This document shows positions 54,610 through 64,000 of a stretch of 64,000 nt of DNA, piece after piece (the first letter of the stretch is position 1; each line of letters opens with the position of its first letter). The notes under the pieces were generated by a model that saw nothing but the letters and a program-made list of their open reading frames with translations, was not told the origin of the DNA and searched no databases. The DNA lies in assembly GCF_016756615.1 (NCBI RefSeq), contig NZ_AP023262.1, forward strand, positions 7,627,501 to 7,691,500, in the 5' to 3' direction. Made by a program: the position numbers and the translations under genes. The DNA is from Mesorhizobium sp. L-8-3 (lineage in GTDB: Bacteria > Pseudomonadota > Alphaproteobacteria > Rhizobiales > Rhizobiaceae).

Positions 54610-56199
54610 ATGTCGATCGTGCTCGAACAGCCCGACAGCGCCACGGAACGTACCTCGCGCCGATCAGGCGGCCGCGAAGCGCGGCGCGCGCTCAGGGCCG
54701 CGCCGTTGGCTGAGGACATCCGACCTGTCCGCCCGGGTCTGGAAGGCGGCCGTTACAAGCCGCTTTCGCAGAACGATCTCGAACGCATCCACGAGGCGGT
54801 ACTGACAGTGCTCGAAACCGTCGGCTTCGCCAACGCGATACCGAGCTGCATCGAAGCCCTGACCCGCGCCGGCGCGGAACTGGGCCAGGACGGACGCATC
54901 CGTTTTCCCCGCAGGCTCGTGCTCGACACGGTCAGGACAGCGGCCCGCAACTTCACCCTGTGCGGCCAGGACCCCCGGCACGACATGAGCGTACAGGGAA
55001 CCAGGGTGCATTACGGCACGGCAGGCGCGGCCGTGCATCTGGTCGATGTCGAGAAACGCGAATACCGGGAGTCGCTGCTGCAGGACATCTACGACGCCGC
55101 GCGCATCGTGGACGGCCTGGACAATATCCACTTCTTCCAGCGGCCGATGGTGCCGCGCGACATTCCCGACCCGCTCGAGATGGATTTCAACACGCTCTAC
55201 GCCTGCGTGATGGGGACGACGAAACATGTCGGCACCTCCTTCACCATCCGCGAGAATGTCGGACCCGCGCTGGAGATGCTTTATGCCATCGCCGGCGGCG
55301 AGGAGAACTTCCGCGCGCGGCCCTTCGTGTCGAACTCGAACTGCTTCGTCGTGCCGCCGATGAAGTTCGCCGAGGACGCCTGCGGCGTGCTCGAAGCCTG
55401 CGTGGAAGGCGGCATCCCGATCCTGCTTCTGTCCGCCGGGCAGGCCGGCGCGACCGCGCCGGCGGCGATCGTCGGCGCGGTGGTGCAGGCGGTGGCGGAG
55501 GTGCTGGCGGGGCTGGTCTATGTGAACGCCCTCAAGCCCGGCCATCCCGCGATCTTCGGCACATGGCCCTTCGTCTCCGACCTGCGCACCGGCGCCATGT
55601 CGGGCGGTTCGGCCGAGCAGGCCCTGCTCACCTCCTGCTGCGCCCAGATGGCGCAGTTCTACGACCTGCCGGGCGGCTCGGCGGCCGGCATGGCCGATTC
55701 CAAACTGCCCGACATCCAGTCCGGTTACGAAAAGGGCATCACCACCGTGATGGCTGGTTTGTCGGGCCTCAACCTCATCTATGAATCGGCCGGCATGCAC
55801 GCCTCGCTGCTCGGCTTCTGCCTGGAAAGCCTGATCATCGACAACGACATGCTGGGCCACTGCCTGCGCTGCGTGCGCGGCGTAGAGGTGACGGACGCCG
55901 CGCTTTCGATCGACACGATCGCCGAGGTCTGCATGAACGGGCCCGGCCACTATCTCGGCAACGAACAGACATTGCGGCTGATGCAGACGGAGTATTTCTA
56001 TCCGGCGATCGGCGACCGCTTCTCGCCCAAGGAATGGAACGAGAAGGGCAAGCCCGACATGCTGCAGAACGCGATCGCGGAGAAGAAGCGGATCCTCGCC
56101 ACGCGGTTCCCGCGCCATGTGCCCAAGGCGGTCGATGACCAGCTCCGGGTCCGCTTCGGCAACCTCATCCATCTGCCGCGCGGGGCGATGGGGCTGTAG
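54610..56199 (+). CDS. Trimethylamine methyltransferase family (MttB-like) protein, non-pyrrolysine
   Basis: A 529-residue protein of the MttB superfamily, TIM-barrel methyltransferases that move a methyl group from a quaternary amine to a corrinoid protein. No in-frame amber codon interrupts the gene, so it belongs to the pyrrolysine-lacking group (as MtgB for glycine betaine). Recognisable segments are KHVGTSFTIRENVGPALEML, FGTWPFVSDLRTGAMSGGS and CMNGPGHYLGNEQTL. ATG 54610 is used; the frame opens at 54514 inside a repeat. No corrinoid protein or reductive activator gene is adjacent. Substrate could be a betaine. Confidence 0.9.
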   Translation: MSIVLEQPDSATERTSRRSGGREARRALRAAPLAEDIRPVRPGLEGGRYKPLSQNDLERIHEAVLTVLETVGFANAIPSCIEALTRAGAELGQDGRIRFPRRLVLDTVRTAARNFTLCGQDPRHDMSVQGTRVHYGTAGAAVHLVDVEKREYRESLLQDIYDAARIVDGLDNIHFFQRPMVPRDIPDPLEMDFNTLYACVMGTTKHVGTSFTIRENVGPALEMLYAIAGGEENFRARPFVSNSNCFVVPPMKFAEDACGVLEACVEGGIPILLLSAGQAGATAPAAIVGAVVQAVAEVLAGLVYVNALKPGHPAIFGTWPFVSDLRTGAMSGGSAEQALLTSCCAQMAQFYDLPGGSAAGMADSKLPDIQSGYEKGITTVMAGLSGLNLIYESAGMHASLLGFCLESLIIDNDMLGHCLRCVRGVEVTDAALSIDTIAEVCMNGPGHYLGNEQTLRLMQTEYFYPAIGDRFSPKEWNEKGKPDMLQNAIAEKKRILATRFPRHVPKAVDDQLRVRFGNLIHLPRGAMGL

Positions 56200-56209
56200 G
56201 CGGTTCTCG

Positions 56210-58263
<2,054 letters not shown>

Positions 58264-60069
58264 TCAATGATTGTCGCGCGGCACGCCCTTGCCCTGACGC
58301 GCGACACGCTGGTACTTCAGCGCGGGCTTCAGCACCATGCCTTCGGAGAGCTGGTCGACCATGCCGCGCTGGATCTCCTGCCACGGCGTCTGGTGCGCCG
58401 GGTAGCGATAGCCGCCCTCGTTCTGGAGATCGGCGCGACGACGGGTGAGTTCGTCGTCCGTGACGAGCATGTCGGCACGGCCTTTCCTGAGATCGATGCG
58501 CACGCGGTCTCCCGTCTTCAGGAGCGCGAGCCCGCCGCCGGCGGCCGCTTCCGGCGAGGCGTTGAGGATGGACGGGCTGCCCGAGGTGCCGGACTGGCGC
58601 CCGTCCCCGATGCAGGGCAGCGATTTGACGCCACGCTGGATGAGGGCGGCCGGCGGCTGCATGTTGACCACCTCCGCAGCCCCGGGGTGGCCGATCGGCC
58701 CGGCGCCACGCATGAACAGGATCGTGTGTTCGTCGATGCCGAGCGATGGATCCTCGATCCGGGCGTGATAGTCCTCGCGCCCGTCGAAGACCACCGCCTT
58801 GCCCTCGAAGGCTTCGGGATCGCGCGGGTCGGACAGATAGCGCTCGCGGAACTCTGTCGAGATCACGCTGGTCTTCATGATGGCGGAATCGAAGAGGTTG
58901 CCCTTCAGGTTGATGAAGCCGGCATCGACCTTGATCGGCTCGGCCGCGGGAAGGATGACCTCGGCATTGGTGCTCGCCGCATCACGGCAGTTCTCCGCGA
59001 TGGTGCGGCCATTGACCGTCCTGGCATCCGGGTGAGGCAGCAGGCCGGCCTTCAGCAGTTCGGCGACGACCGCGGGGACGCCGCCGGCGCGATAGAAATC
59101 CTCGCCGAGATAGGCGCCGGCCGGCTGCATGTTGACCAGCAGCGGAATGCGGTGGCCGACCGCCTGCCAGTCGTCATTGTCGAGCGAAACGCCGAGATGG
59201 CGGGCGACGGCGTTGAGGTGGATCGGCGCATTGGTGGAGCCGCCGATCGCCGAATTGACGACGATGGCGTTCTCGAAGGCCTCTCGCGTCATGATGTCGG
59301 ACGGCCTAATCTCCTCATGCACCATTTCGACGATGCGGCGGCCGGTGTCGTAGGCCATCTGTCCGCGTTCGCGATAGGGCGCGGGGATGGCGGCCGAACC
59401 CGGAAGCTGCATGCCGAGCGCCTCGGCCAGCGAATTCATGGTCGAGGCCGTGCCCATCGTGTTGCAATAGCCGACCGACGGCGCCGAGGCCGTGACGGCC
59501 GCCATGAAACCTTCCGCGTCGATCTCGCCGGCCGCCAAGCGCTCGCGCGACTTCCAGACGATGGTGCCGGAGCCGATGCGTTCGTTGCCCTGCCAGCCGT
59601 TGAGCATCGGGCCGACGGAAAAGGCGATGGCCGGAATGTCGACCGTCGCCGCCGCCATGAGCAATGCCGGCGTGGTCTTGTCGCAGCCGATGGTCAGCAC
59701 CACGCCGTCGAGCGGATAGCCGTATAGCACCTCGACCAGCGAAAGATAAGCGAGGTTGCGGTCGAGCGAGGCGGTCGGACGCTTGCCCGATTCCTGGATC
59801 GGGTGGCACGGAAATTCGAACGGAATGCCGCCCGCCGCCTCGATGCCGGCACGCACGCGCCTGGCGAGCTCGATATGGTGACGGTTGCAGGGGGACAGGT
59901 CCGATCCCGTCTGGGCGATGCCGATGATCGGCTTGCCGGACTGCAACTCGCCGCGCGTCAGGCCGTAGTTGAGATAGCGCTCGATATAGAGCGCGGTCAT
60001 CTCGGGATCGTCCGGATTGTCGAACCACTCCCGCGACCTGAGCTTCTTTGGCTGCTTTGAACCGGACAT
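58264..60069 (-). CDS. IlvD/Edd family sugar-acid dehydratase
   Basis: A 601-residue Fe-S dehydratase. The three cluster Cys are visible in [22 protein letters not shown] and [10 protein letters not shown]; the active-site Ser region is seen as [17 protein letters not shown]. Length and sequence match the pentonate dehydratases (L-arabonate/D-xylonate type) rather than biosynthetic IlvD. They remove water from a sugar acid to give a 2-keto-3-deoxy acid. ATG 60069 has GGAGGG five bases upstream; the longer frame upstream is an artefact of the tandem repeat. No aldolase or transporter of the same pathway lies beside it. Confidence 0.93.
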   Translation of the reverse strand: MSGSKQPKKLRSREWFDNPDDPEMTALYIERYLNYGLTRGELQSGKPIIGIAQTGSDLSPCNRHHIELARRVRAGIEAAGGIPFEFPCHPIQESGKRPTASLDRNLAYLSLVEVLYGYPLDGVVLTIGCDKTTPALLMAAATVDIPAIAFSVGPMLNGWQGNERIGSGTIVWKSRERLAAGEIDAEGFMAAVTASAPSVGYCNTMGTASTMNSLAEALGMQLPGSAAIPAPYRERGQMAYDTGRRIVEMVHEEIRPSDIMTREAFENAIVVNSAIGGSTNAPIHLNAVARHLGVSLDNDDWQAVGHRIPLLVNMQPAGAYLGEDFYRAGGVPAVVAELLKAGLLPHPDARTVNGRTIAENCRDAASTNAEVILPAAEPIKVDAGFINLKGNLFDSAIMKTSVISTEFRERYLSDPRDPEAFEGKAVVFDGREDYHARIEDPSLGIDEHTILFMRGAGPIGHPGAAEVVNMQPPAALIQRGVKSLPCIGDGRQSGTSGSPSILNASPEAAAGGGLALLKTGDRVRIDLRKGRADMLVTDDELTRRRADLQNEGGYRYPAHQTPWQEIQRGMVDQLSEGMVLKPALKYQRVARQGKGVPRDNH

Positions 60070-60165
60070 ATGGCCCTCCAGGAATCCGACCCGCATGGTT
60101 AGGCCAACGGCCGGTCGGCGGCAAGTGGGGCTTGCCCTATTTGTCCGACAAATAGCATGCTTCTC

Positions 60166-60418
60166 TGGTGCGTCCTTCGAGGCTCGCTGCGCTCGCACCT
60201 CAGGATGAGGGAGGCTGGCACTACACACCCAGGACAAGCGAGGCTGGCACGACACACCCAAGACAAGTGAGGCTGGCACTACACACCCAGGACAAGCGAG
60301 GCTGGCACGACACACCCAGGACAAGTGAAGCTGGCACTACGCACCTCAGAACGAGGAAGGCGGGCACTACGCCCCTCATCCTGAGGTGCGAGCGCAGCGA
60401 GCCTCGAAGGACGCACCA
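60166..60418. repeat. Composite repeat: 44-bp inverted repeats around 29-bp tandem units
   Basis: Perfect 44-base inverted repeats (60166-60209 and 60375-60418) enclose five 29-base tandem units (60211, 60240, 60269, 60298, 60327) and a partial sixth. Units 1 and 3 are identical; units 2 and 4 differ by one base from each other and share two variants that separate them from 1 and 3. This gives a 58-base higher-order period. Unit 5 is more diverged. There are no spacers, so it is not a CRISPR array. It fills the divergent region between the dehydratase and the CoxG-like gene. Confidence 0.95.
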
Positions 60419-60539
60419 TGTACCGGACGCCTTGATGCTCCCGCCGATCCAGAAGGCGAGACCGATCCAGCACTTTGGTGCGATGGACAAGGCCGACGTG
60501 TTTCGCTACGCCTCCAAGATGCTAGTGGAGGAATTCGGC

Positions 60540-60992
60540 ATGGCTCTGGTCATCGAAGGCGAGGAACGGATCGCGGCACCCGTGCAGAAAGTCTGGGAAG
60601 CTCTGAACGATCCGGACGTGCTCAAGGACTGCATCCCCGGATGCCAGAGCCTGGAGAAGAAGTCCGACACCGATCTGGCGGCGACCGTGGTGCTCAAGAT
60701 CGGGCCGATCAAGGCGACCTTCAACGGCGAGGTGACGCTGAAGAACCTCAACCCGCCGCATTCCTATACCATCGCGGGCGAAGGCAAGGGCGGTATCGCA
60801 GGCTTCGCCAAGGGCGGCGCCGACGTGACGCTGACGCCCGATGGGGAGGACACGACGGTGCTGACCTATGCCGCCAAGGCCGATGTCGGCGGCAAGATCG
60901 CCCAGCTCGGCAGCCGGCTGATCACCTCGACGTCGAAGAAGCTGGCGGGACAGTTCTTCTCGAGCTTCAACGAGCGGGTGAGTCAATCGTGA
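60540..60992 (+). CDS. CoxG-like SRPBCC domain protein
   Basis: A 150-residue protein of the carbon monoxide dehydrogenase subunit G type (SRPBCC fold): IEGEERIAAPVQKVWEALND, VLKDCIPGCQSLEK, and AGFAKGGADVTL with the conserved C-terminal FFSSFNERV. CoxG helps to mature or anchor Mo hydroxylases, but most family members stand, as here, without cox genes. ATG 60540 follows GGAGG by eight bases. The stop TGA (60990-60992) is the first three bases of a heptamer array. Confidence 0.9.
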   Translation: MALVIEGEERIAAPVQKVWEALNDPDVLKDCIPGCQSLEKKSDTDLAATVVLKIGPIKATFNGEVTLKNLNPPHSYTIAGEGKGGIAGFAKGGADVTLTPDGEDTTVLTYAAKADVGGKIAQLGSRLITSTSKKLAGQFFSSFNERVSQS

Positions 60993-61052
60993 ATGGTGAA
61001 TGGTGAATGGTGAATGGTGAATGGTGAATGGTGAATGGTGAATGGTGAATGG
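60990..61052. repeat. Heptanucleotide array with an inverted counterpart
   Basis: Nine perfect copies of TGAATGG begin with the CoxG stop codon. About 55 bases later, 61107-61135 holds three copies of the reverse complement CCATTCA and one degenerate copy. The two arrays could fold into a long hairpin between convergent genes, which would act as a two-way terminator. Copy number is likely to vary between strains. Confidence 0.95.
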
Positions 61053-61140
61053 TAGGAAAGATCAGCGGCGGCTCATCGAAAGTGCCATGCCATGAAATTT
61101 TTGTGACCATTCACCATTTTACCATTCACCATTCACCGTC

Positions 61141-62322
61141 CTATTCAAATACAATCTTCGGCGTTGCCGCCTCGGCAGCACCGCGTTCGGCGTTGACACG
61201 ATCCCAGACCCGCGTCGCGATGTCGCGATAGATACGGGCCTCGGTTCCGTCGGGCTCCGACGCCACGACCGGAGCCCCCGCATCGGAGGTCTCGCGAATC
61301 CCCATGACCAGCGGCACTTCGCCGAGGAAGGTGACGCCGAGGCGTTCGGCCTCCTTGCGCGCGCCGCCATGGCCAAAGATGTCGTAGCGCTTGCCGGTGT
61401 CGGGGGCGACGAAATAGCTCATATTCTCGACGATGCCGAGCAGCGGCACATCGACCTTTTTGAACATGTTGAGACCCTTGCGGGCATCGATGAGGGCGAG
61501 ATCCTGCGGGGTGGAGACGATGATGGCGCCGGCGAGCGGGACCTGCTGCGCCATTGTGAGCTGGGCGTCGCCCGTGCCGGGCGGCATGTCGACGACGAGC
61601 ACGTCGAGCTCGCCCCATTGGACCTCCCGCAGCATCTGGGTCAGCGCCGACATGACCATCGGCCCCCGCCAGATCATCGGCGTCTCCTCGTCGACGAGGA
61701 AGCCCATCGACATCACCTTGAGGCCGAAATTCTCCATGGGCTTCAGGGTCTTGCCGTCGACCGTCTCGGGCCGCCCGTGGATATTCAGCAGGCGGGGCAT
61801 CGATGGACCGTAGATGTCTGCGTCGAGCAGGCCGACCCTCAGCCCGTTGGCCTTCAGGCCGAGTGCGATGTTGACGGCGGTGGTCGACTTGCCGACGCCA
61901 CCCTTGCCCGACGCCACCGCGATGATCGCGTCGATGCCCGGCACGCCGCGCTTGCCCCTCGCCTCGGAGGGCGGCGCATGCGGCGCGGGCCTCGCGGCCG
62001 GAGCAGGCCGCGGCTGCGCGGGGGCTGACGGGCGCGGCGCCGGCCGGGGCTGCGCGCTCTCCATGCCCCCGCCCTTCTTCTCGGCCGTCAGCGCGACAAC
62101 GGCGCCGGCGACGCCCGGGATGGCGCGCACCACACGTTCGGCGGCGGCGCGCAGAGGCTCCATCTCCTGGGCGCGGGCTGCCGGGACGGTGATCGAGAAG
62201 AACACCTTATGGTCGGCGATGAAAATCTCCGAAACCAGCCCGAGATCGACGATGTTGCCGGTGAAGTCCGGTCCGTTGACCGTCCGGAGGCTGGCGATGA
62301 CGGTTTCCTTGGTGACGGACAT
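61141..62322 (-). CDS. mrp: Mrp/ApbC family Fe-S cluster carrier ATPase
   Basis: A 393-residue P-loop ATPase. An N-terminal MIP18/DUF59 domain (about residues 1-80) is joined by a Pro/Ala-rich linker (about 90-130) to the Mrp ATPase: deviant Walker A AVASGKGGVGKSTTAVN, DADIYGPS, VVDMPPGTGDAQLT, and ENMSYF. The usual C-x-x-C pair after the ENM motif is replaced here by FVAPDTGK, as in many alphaproteobacterial Mrp proteins. ATG 62322 is chosen; upstream residues do not match the family. It carries Fe-S clusters to target enzymes in the cytoplasm. Confidence 0.93.
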   Translation of the reverse strand: MSVTKETVIASLRTVNGPDFTGNIVDLGLVSEIFIADHKVFFSITVPAARAQEMEPLRAAAERVVRAIPGVAGAVVALTAEKKGGGMESAQPRPAPRPSAPAQPRPAPAARPAPHAPPSEARGKRGVPGIDAIIAVASGKGGVGKSTTAVNIALGLKANGLRVGLLDADIYGPSMPRLLNIHGRPETVDGKTLKPMENFGLKVMSMGFLVDEETPMIWRGPMVMSALTQMLREVQWGELDVLVVDMPPGTGDAQLTMAQQVPLAGAIIVSTPQDLALIDARKGLNMFKKVDVPLLGIVENMSYFVAPDTGKRYDIFGHGGARKEAERLGVTFLGEVPLVMGIRETSDAGAPVVASEPDGTEARIYRDIATRVWDRVNAERGAAEAATPKIVFE

Positions 62323-62536
62323 GATGCCTTGCCTGATTGCTTTTCGTGACCGTGAGATAGTGCATTCCGATCGCGGAACCAAGCATGACAGGCGACGCTC
62401 GGCGTCGCGCCTGCCGGCGCTGGATCGGTTGTCACGAAAAAATCCGAAGCTGTGTCGATTTCCCGCTTCGCCGATCGTCGTCGGTTCGGAGCGGGAGGAC
62501 GCCTGCCCGCCCGACAACCCCATCAAGGAGGACAAG

Positions 62537-62950
62537 ATGAAGTTCGTACCTTATCTCAGCTTCGACGGCCGATGCCGGGAAGCCTTCGAATTCTATGCCA
62601 AGGTGCTGAAGGGCGAGATCGTGGCCATGATCAGCCATGCCGAGACGCCTGCCGGCGAACATGTCTCGAAGGACTGGCAGGACAAGATCATCAATGCGCA
62701 TCTGATCGCGGGCGGCCAGTCGCTGATGGGCGCGGATTCGCCGCCGGAGATGGGTGACGCCACGAAGAAGGGCTTCAGCATCTCGATCGAGATCGACGAC
62801 GAGAAGGACGCCGAGCGCATCTTCAACGCATTCGCGGACGGCGGAACGGTTACGATGCCGTTCGAGCCGACCTTCTGGGCGAAGAAGTTCGGCATGGTGA
62901 CGGACAGATACGGCACGCCCTGGATGATCAATCACGGCATGATCGGCTGA
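62537..62950 (+). CDS. PhnB/VOC superfamily protein
   Basis: A 137-residue vicinal-oxygen-chelate protein of the PhnB (DemA-like) type. YLSFDGRCREAFEFYAKVLKG is the family start, and the C-terminus contains PFEPTFWAKKFGMVTDRYGTPW. Two beta-alpha-beta-beta-beta halves fit the length. ATG 62537 has AAGGAGG upstream. Function unknown; members are often annotated as glyoxalase-like or 3-demethylubiquinone methyltransferase-like without proof. It is divergent from mrp. Confidence 0.9.
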   Translation: MKFVPYLSFDGRCREAFEFYAKVLKGEIVAMISHAETPAGEHVSKDWQDKIINAHLIAGGQSLMGADSPPEMGDATKKGFSISIEIDDEKDAERIFNAFADGGTVTMPFEPTFWAKKFGMVTDRYGTPWMINHGMIG

Positions 62951-63285
62951 TCCCCTCGCAAGCGGGCCGCGCCAGCGTGTCGCATGAAAGTGGAGGCAGC
63001 GAGGCGCGGCCCGTCTATCGCCGGATTTGGGCATGGCAGCGTGAAGAAACTGCATGGAAACGCCGATTGCTGTCCTTGACGCCCTTCGAGTTGTGCAGTT
63101 TCATCAATCTGCAACCGAGGAAGGGCAGGTCGTGAAAGCGTTCCACAACCGTGACCGGTTCACGTCGGCGACGAACCTGTCGGCTGCGTTGGCCTGCCGC
63201 GGCGTTCGATGAGTGCTGCACCCCACACCGCAATCAAATTGCGCCAATCAAATCTGCGCATTGAGAGCATGCGAAAGGACCGATC
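62951..63285. other. Intergenic region without recognisable content
   Basis: Short frames exist on the minus strand, but none has a start signal or a known domain. A GAAAGGA ribosome site at the right end belongs to the gene at 63286. Confidence 0.5.
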
Positions 63286-63777
63286 ATGCTTGGCATCTTC
63301 GACGTGGATCCGCCGATTTCCGGAACACCCACCCCGGGTCTGAAAAATGCATCTGACAACCTGCTAACAGCGGCCACGGATGCAGTTCGCAGAAGGAATC
63401 TAAAAGAATCCGGCTTTCAAAGCAGATCTAAGTTTATCACGAGCGTTATCCCGACAATGACGCAAGATGACGTCAACAATGCGCGGGAACGTATTTTGGG
63501 AACAATTTCGCTGGAGCTTTTCGAGCAGAAAATCAAAGATTACCTCGCTCGACAGTATGGCCGGCTCAAGGGGCCCGTGCAGAATGCTTTTGGCGAGATC
63601 CCCCGATTCGCCAAACGAGCGTCAAGTGCAGGCTACCCTCTGGAAGATGAAGAGGTTCAGAAGGAGTTTGCCGGCTTTGTCATGTCGTATGTCACCGATG
63701 GGATGCAGGGCGAGGACACGACCGGCACACAAATCGGCAACTTTCGCGGGAAATGGCCTGGCGGGGGGTTCGGCTGA
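63286..63777 (+). CDS. Hypothetical protein, no family recognised
   Basis: A 163-residue soluble protein that I do not recognise. It has a Pro-rich start (DVDPPISGTPTPG), a mostly helical, charged middle (MTQDDVNNARERILGTISLE) and a Gly-rich end (GKWPGGGFG). No signal peptide or membrane helix. ATG 63286 has GAAAGGA seven bases before it. Base composition is AT-richer than the neighbours, which hints at transfer. The following bases up to 63902 hold no supported gene. Confidence 0.65.
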   Translation: MLGIFDVDPPISGTPTPGLKNASDNLLTAATDAVRRRNLKESGFQSRSKFITSVIPTMTQDDVNNARERILGTISLELFEQKIKDYLARQYGRLKGPVQNAFGEIPRFAKRASSAGYPLEDEEVQKEFAGFVMSYVTDGMQGEDTTGTQIGNFRGKWPGGGFG

Positions 63778-63902
63778 CAGGGAAACGCCGTGCGGCGAAA
63801 GCGAAAGATCTGCAAAGGCGGGCTGCTCCTATGCGCTATGCGCCGTCCCTCCAGCAATGACCGCATGATGCGGCGGCGCGAAAGGATTGACGAGCGAACC
63901 AA

Positions 63903-64000
63903 TCAGCTTGCGATAGGCGGAACGGCGAGCTTGGCTTCAAGCAACTGACGCATCGTCGCGTCGACATGCTCGGCGATGCATTTCGAGATCTCACCGGCTT
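63903..64000 (-). CDS. 3' end of a gene entering from the right
   Basis: On the minus strand an open frame enters at the window edge and ends at the stop 63903-63905. Its last residues are AGEISKCIAEHVDATMRQLL then EAKLAVPPIAS, an amphipathic helical end. Only 31 codons are visible, so no family can be given. Confidence 0.6.
   Translation of the reverse strand, partial: AGEISKCIAEHVDATMRQLLEAKLAVPPIAS

Noticed and set aside
54610-56199. Pyrrolysine-containing trimethylamine methyltransferase
   Set aside because: The gene is open throughout without an in-frame TAG, so it belongs to the non-pyrrolysine group.
60211-60374. CRISPR array
   Set aside because: The repeats are directly abutting without spacers, and no cas genes are present.
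60221-60490. Cys- and Leu-rich small protein opposite the tandem repeat
   Set aside because: It is the translation of the 29-base units and has no start signal.

Overview
The window looks like a chromosomal segment of a GC-rich alphaproteobacterium of the order Hyphomicrobiales, most like Mesorhizobium or a close Phyllobacteriaceae relative. The reasons are the gene families (a ligase-associated helicase/exonuclease/ligase cluster, MttB next to a MocR regulator, a PotD-type transporter beside sugar-acid enzymes), the long open frames antisense to real genes, and several short intergenic palindromic repeats of the kind known from rhizobia. The assignment is inferred; no rRNA or marker gene settles it.

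0-16.3 kb is one catabolic island. An IclR regulator gene and a polyamine-type ABC importer (binding protein, fused permease, ATPase) read leftward. A ten-gene operon reads rightward: two-subunit CoA-transferase, class III CoA-transferase, D-2-hydroxyacid dehydrogenase, class II aldolase, FGGY kinase, ThDP enzyme, molybdopterin S/N-oxide reductase, AhpD-like protein and rhodanese. Two matching 19-bp palindromes sit in the divergent promoter region and are probable operators of the IclR protein. The substrate is unknown; this is the best candidate here for an undescribed pathway.

16.3-23.4 kb is the known bacterial DNA-repair set (PdeM, Lhr-like DExH helicase, MBL-fold exonuclease, ATP-dependent ligase), interrupted by a TPR-methyltransferase gene and palindromic repeats. 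23.5-28.8 kb carries a membrane-anchored protein of unknown function, a flavin oxidoreductase behind a perfect palindrome, tRNA-Thr(CGT), a small membrane protein and a SulP transporter with a structured leader. 28.8-33.3 kb holds two RTX (calcium-binding repeat) proteins, one wrapping a PQQ-type sugar dehydrogenase, together with two decayed copies of their shared C-terminal tail. 33.7-38.3 kb has a methyltransferase, an acyltransferase-3 and a two-domain glycosyltransferase, probably for surface glycans.

38.8-44.1 kb is a complete Dpp-type peptide transporter with a strong terminator between the binding-protein gene and the rest. 44.2-46.7 kb has a DUF924 protein and a long-chain acyl-CoA ligase. 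46.8-49.4 kb is a gene graveyard: a SnoaL-like gene split by a repeat, an apparently intact MBL hydrolase, a thiolase scrap and a frameshifted RraA-like gene. 49.4-58 kb holds a PRC-barrel protein, a HAD phosphatase, pgi, a MocR regulator, a pyrrolysine-free MttB homologue and a groEL with no groES. 58.3-64 kb has an IlvD/Edd sugar-acid dehydratase, a composite repeat (44-bp perfect inverted repeats around 29-bp tandem units), a CoxG-like protein ending inside a heptamer array, Mrp, a PhnB/VOC protein and a small orphan gene.
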